From Bizionia myxarmorum (GTDB lineage: Bacteria; Bacteroidota; Bacteroidia; Flavobacteriales; Flavobacteriaceae), in NCBI RefSeq assembly GCF_008086205.1, contig NZ_VSKK01000005.1:79404-143403 (forward strand): 64,000 nucleotides of DNA, given 5' to 3'. The notes under the pieces were generated by a model. The model was not told the origin of the DNA, searched no databases, and saw only the letters and a program-made list of their open reading frames with translations. This document shows, piece after piece, positions 37,304 to 46,349 of the stretch. Both the position numbers and the translations under genes were made by a program. Position 1 is the first letter of the stretch, and every line of letters starts with the position of its first letter.

Positions 37304-38725
37304 ATGAAAATTCTTGTAACAGGTGCAACAGGTTATATAGGCAAACGCCTGATTCCACTCCTTGTGCAAGATGGGCATCATGTGGTTTGTGTGGTTCGCG
37401 ATATTTTAAGAGCAGATGCCACTTATGTAGAAGAACCGCATATTGATTTTATTGAAGGTGATTTTCTAAATTCAGAAACGCTTACTAACATCCCAAAAGA
37501 TATTGATGTAGCTTATTACTTAATACATTCCATGTCTAATTCCTCCAAAGATTTTGAAGAATTGGAAGCCAAATGTGCTGAAAATTTCAAAAATGCTATT
37601 AAAAAAACGGATGTTAAGCAAGTTGTTTATTTAAGTGGCATCACGAACGACAATAATCTTTCCAAGCATTTAAGATCACGTAAACAGGTTGAAGAAATTT
37701 TAAAAACCGACAGCTATGCGACTACTATTTTTAAAGCCGGCATTATTGTAGGTTCGGGGAGTTCTTCTTTTGAAATTATAAGAGACATCGTAGAAAAATT
37801 ACCGTTTATGATTGCTCCAAAATGGCTTAACACCAAAACGCAACCTTTAGCGGTTCGGGATGTTTTAACCTATTTATCTAAAAGTGCGGGCGACGAGCGT
37901 TTATATAATCAGTCTTACGATATTTTCGGACCTGAAATCCTATCTTATAAAACCATGCTTTATAAGTTCGCTGAAGTTCGCAAACTCAAGCGGTATATTT
38001 TAACGGTACCTGTAATGACACCGAAATTATCATCCTACTGGTTGTACTTCGTAACCTCTACATCTTATAAATTGGCTTCGACTCTAGTGGACAGTATGGG
38101 CGTTCAAATTATTGGAAAACCCAGTAATATTAATGAGCTGCTAGGTGTAAAACCCATGTCCTATAAACAAGCCGTTTCGCTAGCTTTTGAGAAAATTGAA
38201 CAAAATAGTATTATTTCCAGTTGGAAAGACTCTATGGTTAGTAGTGGCCGACTTAAAAACAGCTTCCACAAGTATGTTAATGTTCCCAAATATGGCTGTT
38301 TTAAGGATTATAAAGAATTACCTATAACAGATCCTGAAGAAACAATTCGTAAAATATGGGCCATTGGTGGTAGCACCGGTTGGTATTATGGTACGTATTT
38401 ATGGCGTATTCGCGGTTATATGGATAAAATGGTTGGCGGTATTGGTTTACGCCGCGGACGAACTAGTCCTATTAATCTTAATGTAGGCGATTCTTTAGAT
38501 TTTTGGCGCGTTATATTCGCCGATAAAGAAAAACAGAAGCTCCTACTCTATGCTGAAATGAAATTACCAGGCGAAGCGTGGTTGGAGTTTAAGATTGAAG
38601 ATAATATGCTAAAGCAAACGGCCACTTTCAGACCTCGCGGAATTGCTGGAAGACTTTATTGGTATAGCGTTTTGCCTTTTCATGGTTTAATTTTTAGAGG
38701 CATGATTCGTAAAATTGCAACCTAA
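37304..38725 (+). CDS. SDR-type NAD(P)-binding protein with DUF2867
   Basis: A 473-residue protein. The N-terminal extended Rossmann domain begins [16 protein letters not shown] (residues 4-19) and runs to about 250; the C-terminal DUF2867 domain is at ~310-470 ([39 protein letters not shown]). This fusion is known from light- and carotenoid-linked gene clusters in other bacteria, but its reaction is not established. It starts 2 bp after the flavin reductase gene. Confidence 0.88.
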   Translation: MKILVTGATGYIGKRLIPLLVQDGHHVVCVVRDILRADATYVEEPHIDFIEGDFLNSETLTNIPKDIDVAYYLIHSMSNSSKDFEELEAKCAENFKNAIKKTDVKQVVYLSGITNDNNLSKHLRSRKQVEEILKTDSYATTIFKAGIIVGSGSSSFEIIRDIVEKLPFMIAPKWLNTKTQPLAVRDVLTYLSKSAGDERLYNQSYDIFGPEILSYKTMLYKFAEVRKLKRYILTVPVMTPKLSSYWLYFVTSTSYKLASTLVDSMGVQIIGKPSNINELLGVKPMSYKQAVSLAFEKIEQNSIISSWKDSMVSSGRLKNSFHKYVNVPKYGCFKDYKELPITDPEETIRKIWAIGGSTGWYYGTYLWRIRGYMDKMVGGIGLRRGRTSPINLNVGDSLDFWRVIFADKEKQKLLLYAEMKLPGEAWLEFKIEDNMLKQTATFRPRGIAGRLYWYSVLPFHGLIFRGMIRKIAT

Positions 38726-38726
38726 A

Positions 38727-38867
38727 TTGAAAAAATCAGATTTACCCACAAAAACGTGTCCTATTTGTCAATTACCGTTTACATGGCGGAAAAAATGGCG
38801 CAACAATTGGGAGCATGTAACTTATTGTAGTGAACGATGCAGACGACACAAAACCCTTACACTTTAG
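38727..38867 (+). CDS. DUF2256 zinc-ribbon protein, 46 aa
   Basis: A short gene between the SDR and DASH genes, overlapping the latter by 31 bp in another frame. The product reads [20 protein letters not shown] then [20 protein letters not shown]: two Cys pairs (C-x2-C and C-x3-C) typical of DUF2256, which is nearly always encoded beside cryptochrome/photolyase genes. The start is TTG at 38727, the first codon after the upstream stop in a sensible position; another TTG at 38715 is possible. Role unknown; metal binding is likely. Confidence 0.85.
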   Translation: MKKSDLPTKTCPICQLPFTWRKKWRNNWEHVTYCSERCRRHKTLTL

Positions 38868-40147
38868 TTTGGTTTTCCACAAATTTACGCATTCAAGATA
38901 ATGCTGTTTTAAACCATGCATTACAATTAAATCAACCCGTTATTGCCATTTATTGTTTTGATCCTAGACGTTATAGTGAAATAAAATATGGTTTTAAAAA
39001 AACCGAGAAATATCGCGCTAGGTTTACTATTGAAAGTGTTCAGGATTTAAAACAGCAATTAGCTACTTTAAATATTCCCTTATTCGTCTTTAATGAGCAA
39101 CCTGAAATAGCGATTCCTAACCTTTGCTCTATTTATGAAATAACAGATATCTGCTTTCAAAAAGAATTTACTCAAGAAGAATTGGACGTCTGCATGCATC
39201 TGAAATCTCATGTATCTGAAAACATGAAATGGCATGAAATTTTAGATCAATTTTTATTTCATCCAGATGATGTTCTGACAAAATTTGAGCAGATTCCAAA
39301 AGTTTTTACCAATTTTAGAAAAGTACTGGAAAAACAATCTCACGTGCGGCCTTTGATTTTTTCTAAAAAGCAAACGGCATTTCCAATAGAAAATTATACC
39401 AGGATTCCCTCTTTAGAAACTTTAGGGTTTTCTGATTTTGAAACGACTGTGCATTCCGCATTTCCATTTTCTGGTGGTGAAACAGCTGCTCAAAATAGAT
39501 TAAATACCTATGTTTTTGAAACTAAAAAAATAGGGTTTTATAAGAAAACACGAAACGGATTATTAGGTGTAGATTATAGTTCTAAATTTTCTACTTGGTT
39601 GGCAAATGGCTGCATCTCTGCGCGGCAAATTTATTGGGCTATCAAAGATTTTGAAACCGAACATTTCAAAAACGAATCGACCTATTGGTTAATTTTTGAA
39701 TTAATTTGGCGTGACTTCTTTAAATATATAGCTTGGCAACATGGCAATGCCCTATTTCAAATTGATGGCATTAACAAAAACACCTATGAATGGAAATCCG
39801 ATCCAGAATTAATCCAAAAATGGTGTTCTGGAACAACGGCCGAACCTTTTGTAAACGCCAATATGATAGAACTTAATAAAACGGGTTGGATGAGTAATCG
39901 TGGGCGTCAAAATGTAGCCTCATATTTTTCAAAAACACTGGAATTAGATTGGCGTATTGGTGCTGCTTATTTTGAATCTTTACTTATTGATTATGATGTG
40001 CACAGCAATTACGGCAATTGGCTGTACGTGGCTGGCGTTGGAAATGACCCTAGAAATAGAACCTTCAATGTGAAATTGCAAGCAGAACGTTACGACGGTC
40101 ACGGCAAATTTCAAAAACGTTGGTTACAAAATACCTTGTTTGAATGA
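38837..40147 (+). CDS. DASH-type cryptochrome/photolyase
   Basis: A 436-residue blue-light flavoprotein. N-terminal antenna domain ([20 protein letters not shown], residues 9-28) and C-terminal FAD domain with [19 protein letters not shown], the [18 protein letters not shown] motif and [20 protein letters not shown], all of the DASH class. DASH proteins repair cyclobutane dimers in single-stranded DNA and may signal light. MTHF is the usual antenna, which fits the folE gene in the second operon. The next gene overlaps by ATGA. Confidence 0.93.
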   Translation: MQTTQNPYTLVWFSTNLRIQDNAVLNHALQLNQPVIAIYCFDPRRYSEIKYGFKKTEKYRARFTIESVQDLKQQLATLNIPLFVFNEQPEIAIPNLCSIYEITDICFQKEFTQEELDVCMHLKSHVSENMKWHEILDQFLFHPDDVLTKFEQIPKVFTNFRKVLEKQSHVRPLIFSKKQTAFPIENYTRIPSLETLGFSDFETTVHSAFPFSGGETAAQNRLNTYVFETKKIGFYKKTRNGLLGVDYSSKFSTWLANGCISARQIYWAIKDFETEHFKNESTYWLIFELIWRDFFKYIAWQHGNALFQIDGINKNTYEWKSDPELIQKWCSGTTAEPFVNANMIELNKTGWMSNRGRQNVASYFSKTLELDWRIGAAYFESLLIDYDVHSNYGNWLYVAGVGNDPRNRTFNVKLQAERYDGHGKFQKRWLQNTLFE

Positions 40148-41676
40148 AAACACTCCGACTCATATTAGGTGATCAATTAAATAGCAAACATCCATGGTTT
40201 AAAACTGTAGATGACACCGTTTTGTATGTCCTTTTTGAAATGCGCCAAGAAACGGATTATGTCACGCATCATATTCAAAAAGTTATCGGGTTTTTTGCTG
40301 CTATGCGCCAATTCGCTTCCCATTTAAAAGCGGCTGGACATCAGGTTATCTATTATAAAATCACTGATAAAAATAATACCCAAGATCTTGCAAAAAATCT
40401 TCAACAGATTTTAAAAGAGAAAAATTGCTCCTGCTTTGAACACCTCTATCCAGATGAATACCGCTTGGATAAACAATTACAGGATTTTGCAAAAACACTT
40501 ACCATAGAAACAAAGGTTGCTGACACGGCCCATTTTTATACCAAAAGAGCAGATTTAAAAACCTTCTATACTGGTAAAAAGCAATTTGTTATGGAATCTT
40601 TTTATCGTGACATGCGCAAAAAGCATGATATTTTAATGGTTTATGGCAATCCAGAAGGTGGCAAATGGAACTATGACGCGACAAACAGAAAAAAATGGAA
40701 AAACGATCCTAAAATTCCTGCTTTTAAAAATTTCAATAATGATGTTTCAGAAGTTATTGCCGATATCAATTCAGCAAAAATAAAAACCATGGGGAAATGG
40801 GATCAGGAAACATTTAGCTATCCTATTTCGCGTGAGGAAGCCTTATCCCAACTTAAATATTTTTGTGAAAACCTTTTAAAACATTTTGGCGATTTTCAAG
40901 ACGCCCTGCATACGGATGCTGTCTATTTATTTCATTCGCGTCTATCTTTCGCTTTGAATATTAAATTAATTTCAGCGAAAAATGTTGTTGATACTGTATT
41001 GAATTATTACAGAAAGCATGATGATAGTATAGATATTTCACAAGTTGAAGGTTTTATTCGTCAAGTCATAGGCTGGCGGGAATATATGCGTGGCATGTAT
41101 TGGGCTTTAATGCCCGATTTTAAATCGAAAAACCACTTAAATAACACGAATAAGTTAGCCGATTTCTATTGGACAGGAAACACTAAAATGGCTTGTTTAA
41201 AACATGCTATTACCAATTCTTTGGATAACGCTTATGCGCATCATATTCAGCGTTTAATGATAACGGGGAATTACGCTTTACTTACGCAAACCCATCCAGA
41301 TGCCGTGGACGCTTGGTATTTAGGGATTTATGCGGATGCTGTGGAATGGGTGCAATTGCCAAATACGCGTGGCATGAGTCAGTTTGCCGATGGTGGAAAT
41401 ATAGCTACAAAACCCTATGTATCTTCGGGTTCTTATATTCAGAAAATGAGTAATTATTGTGATGGCTGTCATTATAATTACAAGAAAAAGACCGAAGAAG
41501 ATGCTTGCCCGTTTAACAGTTTGTATTGGAATTTTTTAGATGATAAACGCGAACAATTAAAATCCAATTTCCGTAGGAAAATGATGTATCATCATTTAAA
41601 TAAAATGGATGCCAAGCAACTTTCTGCCATAAAAGAACGAGCCAACCATATTATAAACAATCAAGATGCTTACTAA
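40144..41676 (+). CDS. FeS-type cryptochrome/photolyase (bacterial 6-4 photolyase class)
   Basis: A 510-residue protein of the FeS-BCP group, whose studied members repair (6-4) photoproducts. It starts LRLILGDQLNSKHPW, has RQVIGWREYMRGMYW in the FAD domain, and holds the four-cysteine cluster ligands: one in MACLKHA, two in NYCDGCHY and one in EDACPFN. Group members use a ribityllumazine antenna. The gene is coupled to DASH upstream (4-bp overlap) and overlaps the next photolyase by 11 bp. Confidence 0.93.
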   Translation: MKTLRLILGDQLNSKHPWFKTVDDTVLYVLFEMRQETDYVTHHIQKVIGFFAAMRQFASHLKAAGHQVIYYKITDKNNTQDLAKNLQQILKEKNCSCFEHLYPDEYRLDKQLQDFAKTLTIETKVADTAHFYTKRADLKTFYTGKKQFVMESFYRDMRKKHDILMVYGNPEGGKWNYDATNRKKWKNDPKIPAFKNFNNDVSEVIADINSAKIKTMGKWDQETFSYPISREEALSQLKYFCENLLKHFGDFQDALHTDAVYLFHSRLSFALNIKLISAKNVVDTVLNYYRKHDDSIDISQVEGFIRQVIGWREYMRGMYWALMPDFKSKNHLNNTNKLADFYWTGNTKMACLKHAITNSLDNAYAHHIQRLMITGNYALLTQTHPDAVDAWYLGIYADAVEWVQLPNTRGMSQFADGGNIATKPYVSSGSYIQKMSNYCDGCHYNYKKKTEEDACPFNSLYWNFLDDKREQLKSNFRRKMMYHHLNKMDAKQLSAIKERANHIINNQDAY

Positions 41677-43165
41677 TCGTGAACCTATACATATAGTTTG
41701 GTTTAAACGCGATTTGCGCTTGGAAGATCATGAACCTTTGCAATTAGCCCTTCAGCAAAAAGAGCGCGTTTTATGCGTATTTATTTTTGAGCAATTACTA
41801 TTAGAAGATCCACATTACAGCCAACGTCACTGGGATTTTATCAAAGAATCTATTCGCGATTTAAATCAGCAGCTTGAAGTTTATAATACTAAAGTACTGA
41901 CTATAAATTCCGATATAATTTCGGCTTGCAATTTAATTTCCAATACGTTTCAAATTAAAACCGTTTACTCACATCAAGAAACGGGCATTCTAGTAACCTT
42001 TGATAGAGATAAAAGTTTTAAACGCTACTGTAAAAACAACTTGATTACCTGGAAAGAAAGTATTCATAACGGTGTTGTTCGTGGTTTAATTAATAGAGAA
42101 ACTTGGTTTGAAAATTGGAATACCATCATGGCGGAACCTCTTATCACCTTTTCGGCCGCATCTTCAGATTTTCTAGATTTAGAGACTATAAAAACGTTAG
42201 AAACCCAATGTAAAGTGACTAATTTGGAAACTAAAAAAGAAAAGCCATTTCAGCCTGGCGGCACTTCTATAGGTTTAAAATATTTAAATTCGTTCTTGAA
42301 AGACCGCCATAAAAATTATATGTTTCACATTTCAAAACCCGATAAATCACGAAAAAGCTGCAGTCGTCTTTCGCCTTATATTGCTTGGGGCAATATTTCG
42401 GTTCGCCAAGTGTATCAAAGCACTAAAAATGCGCAAACGTCAACGAGCCACAAAAAGCAATTATCTGCATTTCGTTCCCGATTAAGATGGCAGGCTCATT
42501 TCATTCAAAAGTTTGAAATGGAACATATTATGGAAAGTTCTAGTGTTAATAAAGGCTATCATAAGCTTAAAAAAAATATTTCTGATGAATATCAAAAAGC
42601 GTGGCGTGAAGGACAAACCGGTTTTCCTTTGGTGGACGCCAGTATGCGCTGCTTAAATGAAACAGGTTACGTCAATTTCAGAATGCGCGCTATGTTAGTT
42701 TCATTTTTCACACACATACTTTGGCAACCTTGGCAAGATGCGTCCAAACATTTATCTCAACAGTTTTTGGATTTTGAACCAGGCATTCACTTCCCACAAT
42801 TACAAATGCAAGCTGGTGAAACTGGCATCAATAATTTACGCATTTATAATCCCATTAAAAACAGTTTAGAGCATGACCCAGATGGCGTTTTTATTAAATT
42901 TTGGGTCCCAGAACTTCGTGCATTAGATTTACCGTTTGTGCATGAACCCTATTTAATGACCACATTAGATCAGCAATTCAATAATTTCGAATTAGGCGTT
43001 CATTATCCCATTCCCATAGTAGATTTAAAACTGAAAAGAAAACGGGCCAGTGATGTGCTATGGAATATGAAAAAAAATAGCACGGTAAGGTCTGAAAGCC
43101 TGCGTATTCTACAAAAACATACACTAAATAACCGTTCCAACTTATTGAAAAACGACGAAGACTAA
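41666..43165 (+). CDS. Divergent cryptochrome/photolyase family protein
   Basis: A 499-residue protein with a clear photolyase antenna domain (IHIVWFKRDLRLEDHEPLQL, residues 8-27) and FAD domain (RLRWQAHFIQKFEME, GFPLVDASMRCLNETGYVNF). It lacks the usual N-x-GNW-Q signature near the flavin: at that place it has PQLQMQAGETGINNLRIYNP. The group occurs in several bacterial phyla and its repair activity is, to my knowledge, not well established. Last gene of operon 1. Confidence 0.85.
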   Translation: MLTNREPIHIVWFKRDLRLEDHEPLQLALQQKERVLCVFIFEQLLLEDPHYSQRHWDFIKESIRDLNQQLEVYNTKVLTINSDIISACNLISNTFQIKTVYSHQETGILVTFDRDKSFKRYCKNNLITWKESIHNGVVRGLINRETWFENWNTIMAEPLITFSAASSDFLDLETIKTLETQCKVTNLETKKEKPFQPGGTSIGLKYLNSFLKDRHKNYMFHISKPDKSRKSCSRLSPYIAWGNISVRQVYQSTKNAQTSTSHKKQLSAFRSRLRWQAHFIQKFEMEHIMESSSVNKGYHKLKKNISDEYQKAWREGQTGFPLVDASMRCLNETGYVNFRMRAMLVSFFTHILWQPWQDASKHLSQQFLDFEPGIHFPQLQMQAGETGINNLRIYNPIKNSLEHDPDGVFIKFWVPELRALDLPFVHEPYLMTTLDQQFNNFELGVHYPIPIVDLKLKRKRASDVLWNMKKNSTVRSESLRILQKHTLNNRSNLLKNDED

Positions 43166-43193
43166 AAATTTCCCTAAACAAGTGTTAATTTTT

Positions 43194-43235
43194 GTTTAAC
43201 TTATCACTGTAATCGTTAAACATTTTGTATATTTG
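43194..43235 (+). promoter_or_regulatory. Promoter/operator of light-response operon 2
   Basis: Matches 34648-34689 at 36 of 42 positions. Here the inverted repeat is perfect: GTTTAAC (43194-43200) and GTTAAAC (43215-43221), 14 nt apart. TATATTTG (43228-43235) is the -7 box. As in operon 1 no -33 TTTG stands at the right distance, and the start codon follows after 18 nt. Confidence 0.75.
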
Positions 43236-43253
43236 ATATCAAATAAGAAAATT

Positions 43254-43682
43254 TTGATATTAAACAGCACTTATAACGACAAAGACCATAAGGAAATGAT
43301 TACCGATTTAATTGGTAAGCCTTATAGCTTTTTTGAAGCCATTCGGTTAGGCGGAATAGGTTCAAAACGCATGATGATTAATGATGTTAGTCCTAATTTA
43401 CAGAGTTATTTAAATTATGTAGACGATTTTAATTATGCCAATATTGAATTACGCTCTGGCGGTATTCTTATTTACATTAATAAAGGACTTAAAAATTTTA
43501 CTTGGGTAATCCCTTTTTACCATTTGGTACTTTACAAAACAAATGGTGCTAGTATTCACGCTCAAGGGAAGTTTATAAATTTTAAAAACAATGTAACTTT
43601 TAGAGAAAACAAAGGATTTTTTAAACGTTTAATGGATATGAAAGTGGCTTATGATGAACGTTTCAATTTTATAGACGTATGA
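43254..43682 (+). CDS. Conserved hypothetical protein of light cluster, 142 aa
   Basis: I do not know a family name. It has SYLNYVDDFNYANIELRSGG, then ILIYINKGLKNFTWVIPFYH and VLYKTNGASIHAQGKFI, an alternating strand pattern suggesting a PH-like or beta-sandwich fold. There is no suitable ATG: TTG at 43254 is chosen because it is 18 nt from the -7 box, exactly the spacing used by the sister promoter, and follows an AAGAAAA stretch. The ATG at 43296 would remove conserved-looking residues. It is coupled (ATGA) to the next gene. Confidence 0.7.
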   Translation: MILNSTYNDKDHKEMITDLIGKPYSFFEAIRLGGIGSKRMMINDVSPNLQSYLNYVDDFNYANIELRSGGILIYINKGLKNFTWVIPFYHLVLYKTNGASIHAQGKFINFKNNVTFRENKGFFKRLMDMKVAYDERFNFIDV

Positions 43683-43954
43683 GCGAATTATCCATATTAG
43701 AAATAGACCGAATTATAGAAATGGCCTGGGAAGACCGGACAACTTTTGAAGCCATTTCATTTCAATTTGGATTGCAAGAACAAGACGTAATTAATTTAAT
43801 GCGTCGCGAAATGAAACCTAGCAGTTTCAAAATGTGGCGAAAACGCGTTCAAGGTCGGAAGACTAAACATGAAAAATTACGTGTTTTTGAAGAAGGCCGA
43901 TTTAAATGTAATAGGCAAAAACAAATTTCTCATAATAAAATTAGTAAACGATAA
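43679..43954 (+). CDS. TIGR03643/DUF2805 family protein
   Basis: A 91-residue basic protein: IDRIIEMAWEDRTTFEAISF then QFGLQEQDVINLMRREMKPS and FKMWRKRVQGRKTKH. The helix-turn-helix-like first half and WRKRVQGRKTKH are the family signature. Members nearly always sit near photolyase genes; DNA binding is plausible but unproven. Overlaps the upstream gene by 4 bp. Confidence 0.88.
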   Translation: MSELSILEIDRIIEMAWEDRTTFEAISFQFGLQEQDVINLMRREMKPSSFKMWRKRVQGRKTKHEKLRVFEEGRFKCNRQKQISHNKISKR

Positions 43955-44005
43955 TAGTGCTTTGACATATTTTAATACTATGGACAGCACAAATAAAAAG
44001 ACACA

Positions 44006-44704
44006 ATGAAAGCAGAAGTATTGACAACCGAAAACCAAAACACAAACGTTTTATACGGATTTCCAACTGAAACAATTGGAGACGACCACCTATATACTGG
44101 ATTAGAAACCCCAATGAAAGCAGATGCTTTCAAGTTATCAGATTCAGAAAAAAAACAACGCATAGCCCTATTATTTGAAGAAATAATGGACGTAATGGGA
44201 TTAGATTTAACAGATGATTCATTAAAAGGAACACCAGATCGTGTTGCTAAAATGTATATTGATGAAATATTTTCAGGTTTAAATCCTGCTAATAAACCGA
44301 AAATAGCTTTGTTTGAAAACAAGTATCGTTATAATCAGATGGTTTTAGAAAAAAACATAACCTTTTACTCTAATTGTGAACATCATTTTGTGCCGATAAT
44401 TGGAAAAGCGCATTTGGCTTATATTTCATCTGGAAAAGTTATTGGTTTGTCAAAATTAAACCGAATTGTTCAATATTATGCCAAACGTCCGCAAGTTCAA
44501 GAACGCTTAACAAACCAAATTGCTAACGAATTGAAAATGACGTTAGAAACGGAAGATATTGCAGTAATTATAGATGCCAAACATTTATGCGTATCTTCGC
44601 GAGGAATCAAAGACGATACGTCTGAAACCGTTACAGCATATTATGGTGGTGCTTTTAATACACCTGAAAAAATAGCCGAATTACAAAACTATTTAAAACA
44701 TTAA
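44006..44704 (+). CDS. folE: GTP cyclohydrolase I
   Basis: A 232-residue enzyme making 7,8-dihydroneopterin triphosphate from GTP, the first step to folates and pterins. Zinc ligands are seen in SNCEHHFVPIIGKAHLAYI and AKHLCVSSRGI; the active-site IGLSKLNRIVQYYAKRPQVQ stretch is intact. Its place inside the photolyase region suggests extra supply of the methenyltetrahydrofolate antenna for DASH and CPD photolyases. There may be another folE in the genome, since light-linked copies are often duplicates. A 51-bp gap separates it from the TIGR03643 gene. Confidence 0.95.
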   Translation: MKAEVLTTENQNTNVLYGFPTETIGDDHLYTGLETPMKADAFKLSDSEKKQRIALLFEEIMDVMGLDLTDDSLKGTPDRVAKMYIDEIFSGLNPANKPKIALFENKYRYNQMVLEKNITFYSNCEHHFVPIIGKAHLAYISSGKVIGLSKLNRIVQYYAKRPQVQERLTNQIANELKMTLETEDIAVIIDAKHLCVSSRGIKDDTSETVTAYYGGAFNTPEKIAELQNYLKH

Positions 44705-44707
44705 ATT

Positions 44708-44932
44708 ATGGATACAATAGAACGTGCTCTAGAATTTGAGCAAACCAAACTTAGATCTTTATCAACTAGCGATCGTATTGAAATTTCGAGAGAAGCTAAA
44801 CAGCTTATTTTAGATTTAAACCAGATTTATAAAAAGAAGAAGGACGAGAGCATCATGGACATCATGAAACGCTTAACAGCCATTAAACAAAAAGTAGAAA
44901 AGCGTTTAAAAGGCAAGCCTTTAACTGCATAA
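44708..44932 (+). CDS. Small helical protein, 74 aa
   Basis: Unrecognised cytoplasmic protein, almost wholly helical and basic: ERALEFEQTKLRSLSTSDRI, LDLNQIYKKKKDESIMDIMK and LTAIKQKVEKRLKGKP. It follows folE by 3 bp and precedes the SDR gene by 9 bp, so it belongs to the operon. No function can be given. Confidence 0.75.
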   Translation: MDTIERALEFEQTKLRSLSTSDRIEISREAKQLILDLNQIYKKKKDESIMDIMKRLTAIKQKVEKRLKGKPLTA

Positions 44933-44941
44933 TTACAAAGC

Positions 44942-45625
44942 ATGAAAACCTATATTATTGTTGGCGGTAGCAAAGGCATTGGCCGTGCTATTACCCAAAA
45001 CTTATTGGAAAACCATAAAATTGTAAATTTAAGTCGTTCAAAACCAGATTTAGAACATGCAAATTTAACTCACTATTCTGTTGATATTTTAACGGATGAA
45101 CTACCAGATCTTGAACAAGCTGATGGCTTGATTTACTGTCCGGGAAGCATCAACTTAAAACCTATTGGCAGATTGAAATTGGAGGATTTCCGAGCGGATT
45201 TTGAAATTAATGTTATTGGTGCCGTAAAAGCCATTCAAAAATATCAGGCCATTATTAAAAAAGGAGATAAACCCGCTATGTTATTTTTTAGTACCGTAGC
45301 GGCAAAACTCGGCATGCCTTTTCACACAAGTGTAGCTGCGGCGAAATCTGCTGTAGAAGGTTTGGTTAAATCTGTTGGTGCTGAATTAGCGCCAACTGTT
45401 AGAGTCAATGCCATTGCCCCAACGGTTACCGATACTGAATTAGCATCTAATTTATTGCGGAATGAAAAAATGATTGAGAATATTACCGATCGTCATCCTC
45501 TTAAAAAGTTTTTAAATCCAACGGAAGTTGCTCAAATGGCTGCTTTCCTTTTATCAGATCAGGCAGCATCTATTTCTGGACAAGTTTTTGAAATGGATTG
45601 TGGTATTGTTTCTTTTAAAATATAA
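44942..45625 (+). CDS. SDR family oxidoreductase
   Basis: A 227-residue classical short-chain dehydrogenase. GGSKGIGRAI (residues 8-17) binds NAD(P); FFSTVAAKLG includes the catalytic Ser; the expected YxxxK is replaced by HTSVAAAKSAVEGL, so the Tyr is His or missing while Lys remains. That variant may alter or remove the usual catalysis. The C-terminal SGQVFEMDCG is typical. Light clusters of other bacteria carry comparable SDRs; the substrate could be a pterin, but this is unproven. Confidence 0.88.
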   Translation: MKTYIIVGGSKGIGRAITQNLLENHKIVNLSRSKPDLEHANLTHYSVDILTDELPDLEQADGLIYCPGSINLKPIGRLKLEDFRADFEINVIGAVKAIQKYQAIIKKGDKPAMLFFSTVAAKLGMPFHTSVAAAKSAVEGLVKSVGAELAPTVRVNAIAPTVTDTELASNLLRNEKMIENITDRHPLKKFLNPTEVAQMAAFLLSDQAASISGQVFEMDCGIVSFKI

Positions 45626-45628
45626 GTT

Positions 45629-46174
45629 ATGAAACCTATTTTAACCCTTATCATTATGTTCAGTTTATTTAATAAAGCGCAATCCCAAACTTCAGCAACC
45701 CAGTCTATTTATGACATTGCACTAACAGGTTTGAATGGCGACCCTATTCAATTGTCTGAATTTAAAGGCAAACACATCTTGTTTGTTAATGTCGCATCTA
45801 AATGTGGTTTTACGGGTCAATATGAAGATCTGCAAAAGCTTTACGATACGTATAAAGATAATTTAATGATTATTGGTGTGCCGTGCAATCAATTTGGGTC
45901 GCAAGAACCTGGAACGGCATCTGATATTCAATCGTTTTGTCAAGCAAATTACGGCGTGACTTTTTTAATGACGGAGAAAGTTGATGTGAAAGGAGACAAC
46001 CAACATCCACTGTACAAATGGTTAACTAACCAGTCTTTAAATGGGTCTTCTAGTTCCACCGTTAAATGGAATTTCCAAAAATATTTGGTGGATGGTAATG
46101 GTCAATTAGTAAATTATTATTTTTCAGTAACCAGCCCATTAAGCGGAAAAATAACGAAACACTTAAGCATCTAA
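45629..46174 (+). CDS. Glutathione peroxidase family (Cys-type), exported
   Basis: A 181-residue thiol peroxidase with signal peptide (about residues 1-20, ending NKAQSQ). The peroxidatic Cys lies in VASKCGFTGQYEDLQ, with the partner Gln in NQFGSQEPG and Trp in VKWNFQKYLV. Such enzymes usually take electrons from thioredoxin and reduce lipid or hydrogen peroxides. In this operon it fits defence against photo-oxidation in the periplasm. Confidence 0.92.
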   Translation: MKPILTLIIMFSLFNKAQSQTSATQSIYDIALTGLNGDPIQLSEFKGKHILFVNVASKCGFTGQYEDLQKLYDTYKDNLMIIGVPCNQFGSQEPGTASDIQSFCQANYGVTFLMTEKVDVKGDNQHPLYKWLTNQSLNGSSSSTVKWNFQKYLVDGNGQLVNYYFSVTSPLSGKITKHLSI

Positions 46175-46176
46175 TT

Positions 46177-46347
46177 ATGTTCGGATTATTTAAATCTAAA
46201 TCAGAGATTGAAAAACTTCAAAAACAATATGAAGTGATCATGAAAGACTGGCATCGACTATCTTCAACTGATAGAAAAGCGAGTGATTTAAAATATGCTG
46301 AAGCTCAAAAAATTGCTGACAAAATAGAGACTTTACAAAATATGTAA
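46177..46347 (+). CDS. Lacal_2735 family protein, 56 aa
   Basis: A short gene starting 2 bp after the peroxidase stop. The product begins MFGLFKSKSEIEKLQKQYEV and continues with HRLSSTDRKASDLKYAEAQK, the pattern of the Lacal_2735 family of small Bacteroidota proteins. It is a charged helical hairpin of unknown function. It ends 2 bp before tspO, within the operon. Confidence 0.85.
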   Translation: MFGLFKSKSEIEKLQKQYEVIMKDWHRLSSTDRKASDLKYAEAQKIADKIETLQNM

Positions 46348-46349
46348 TT

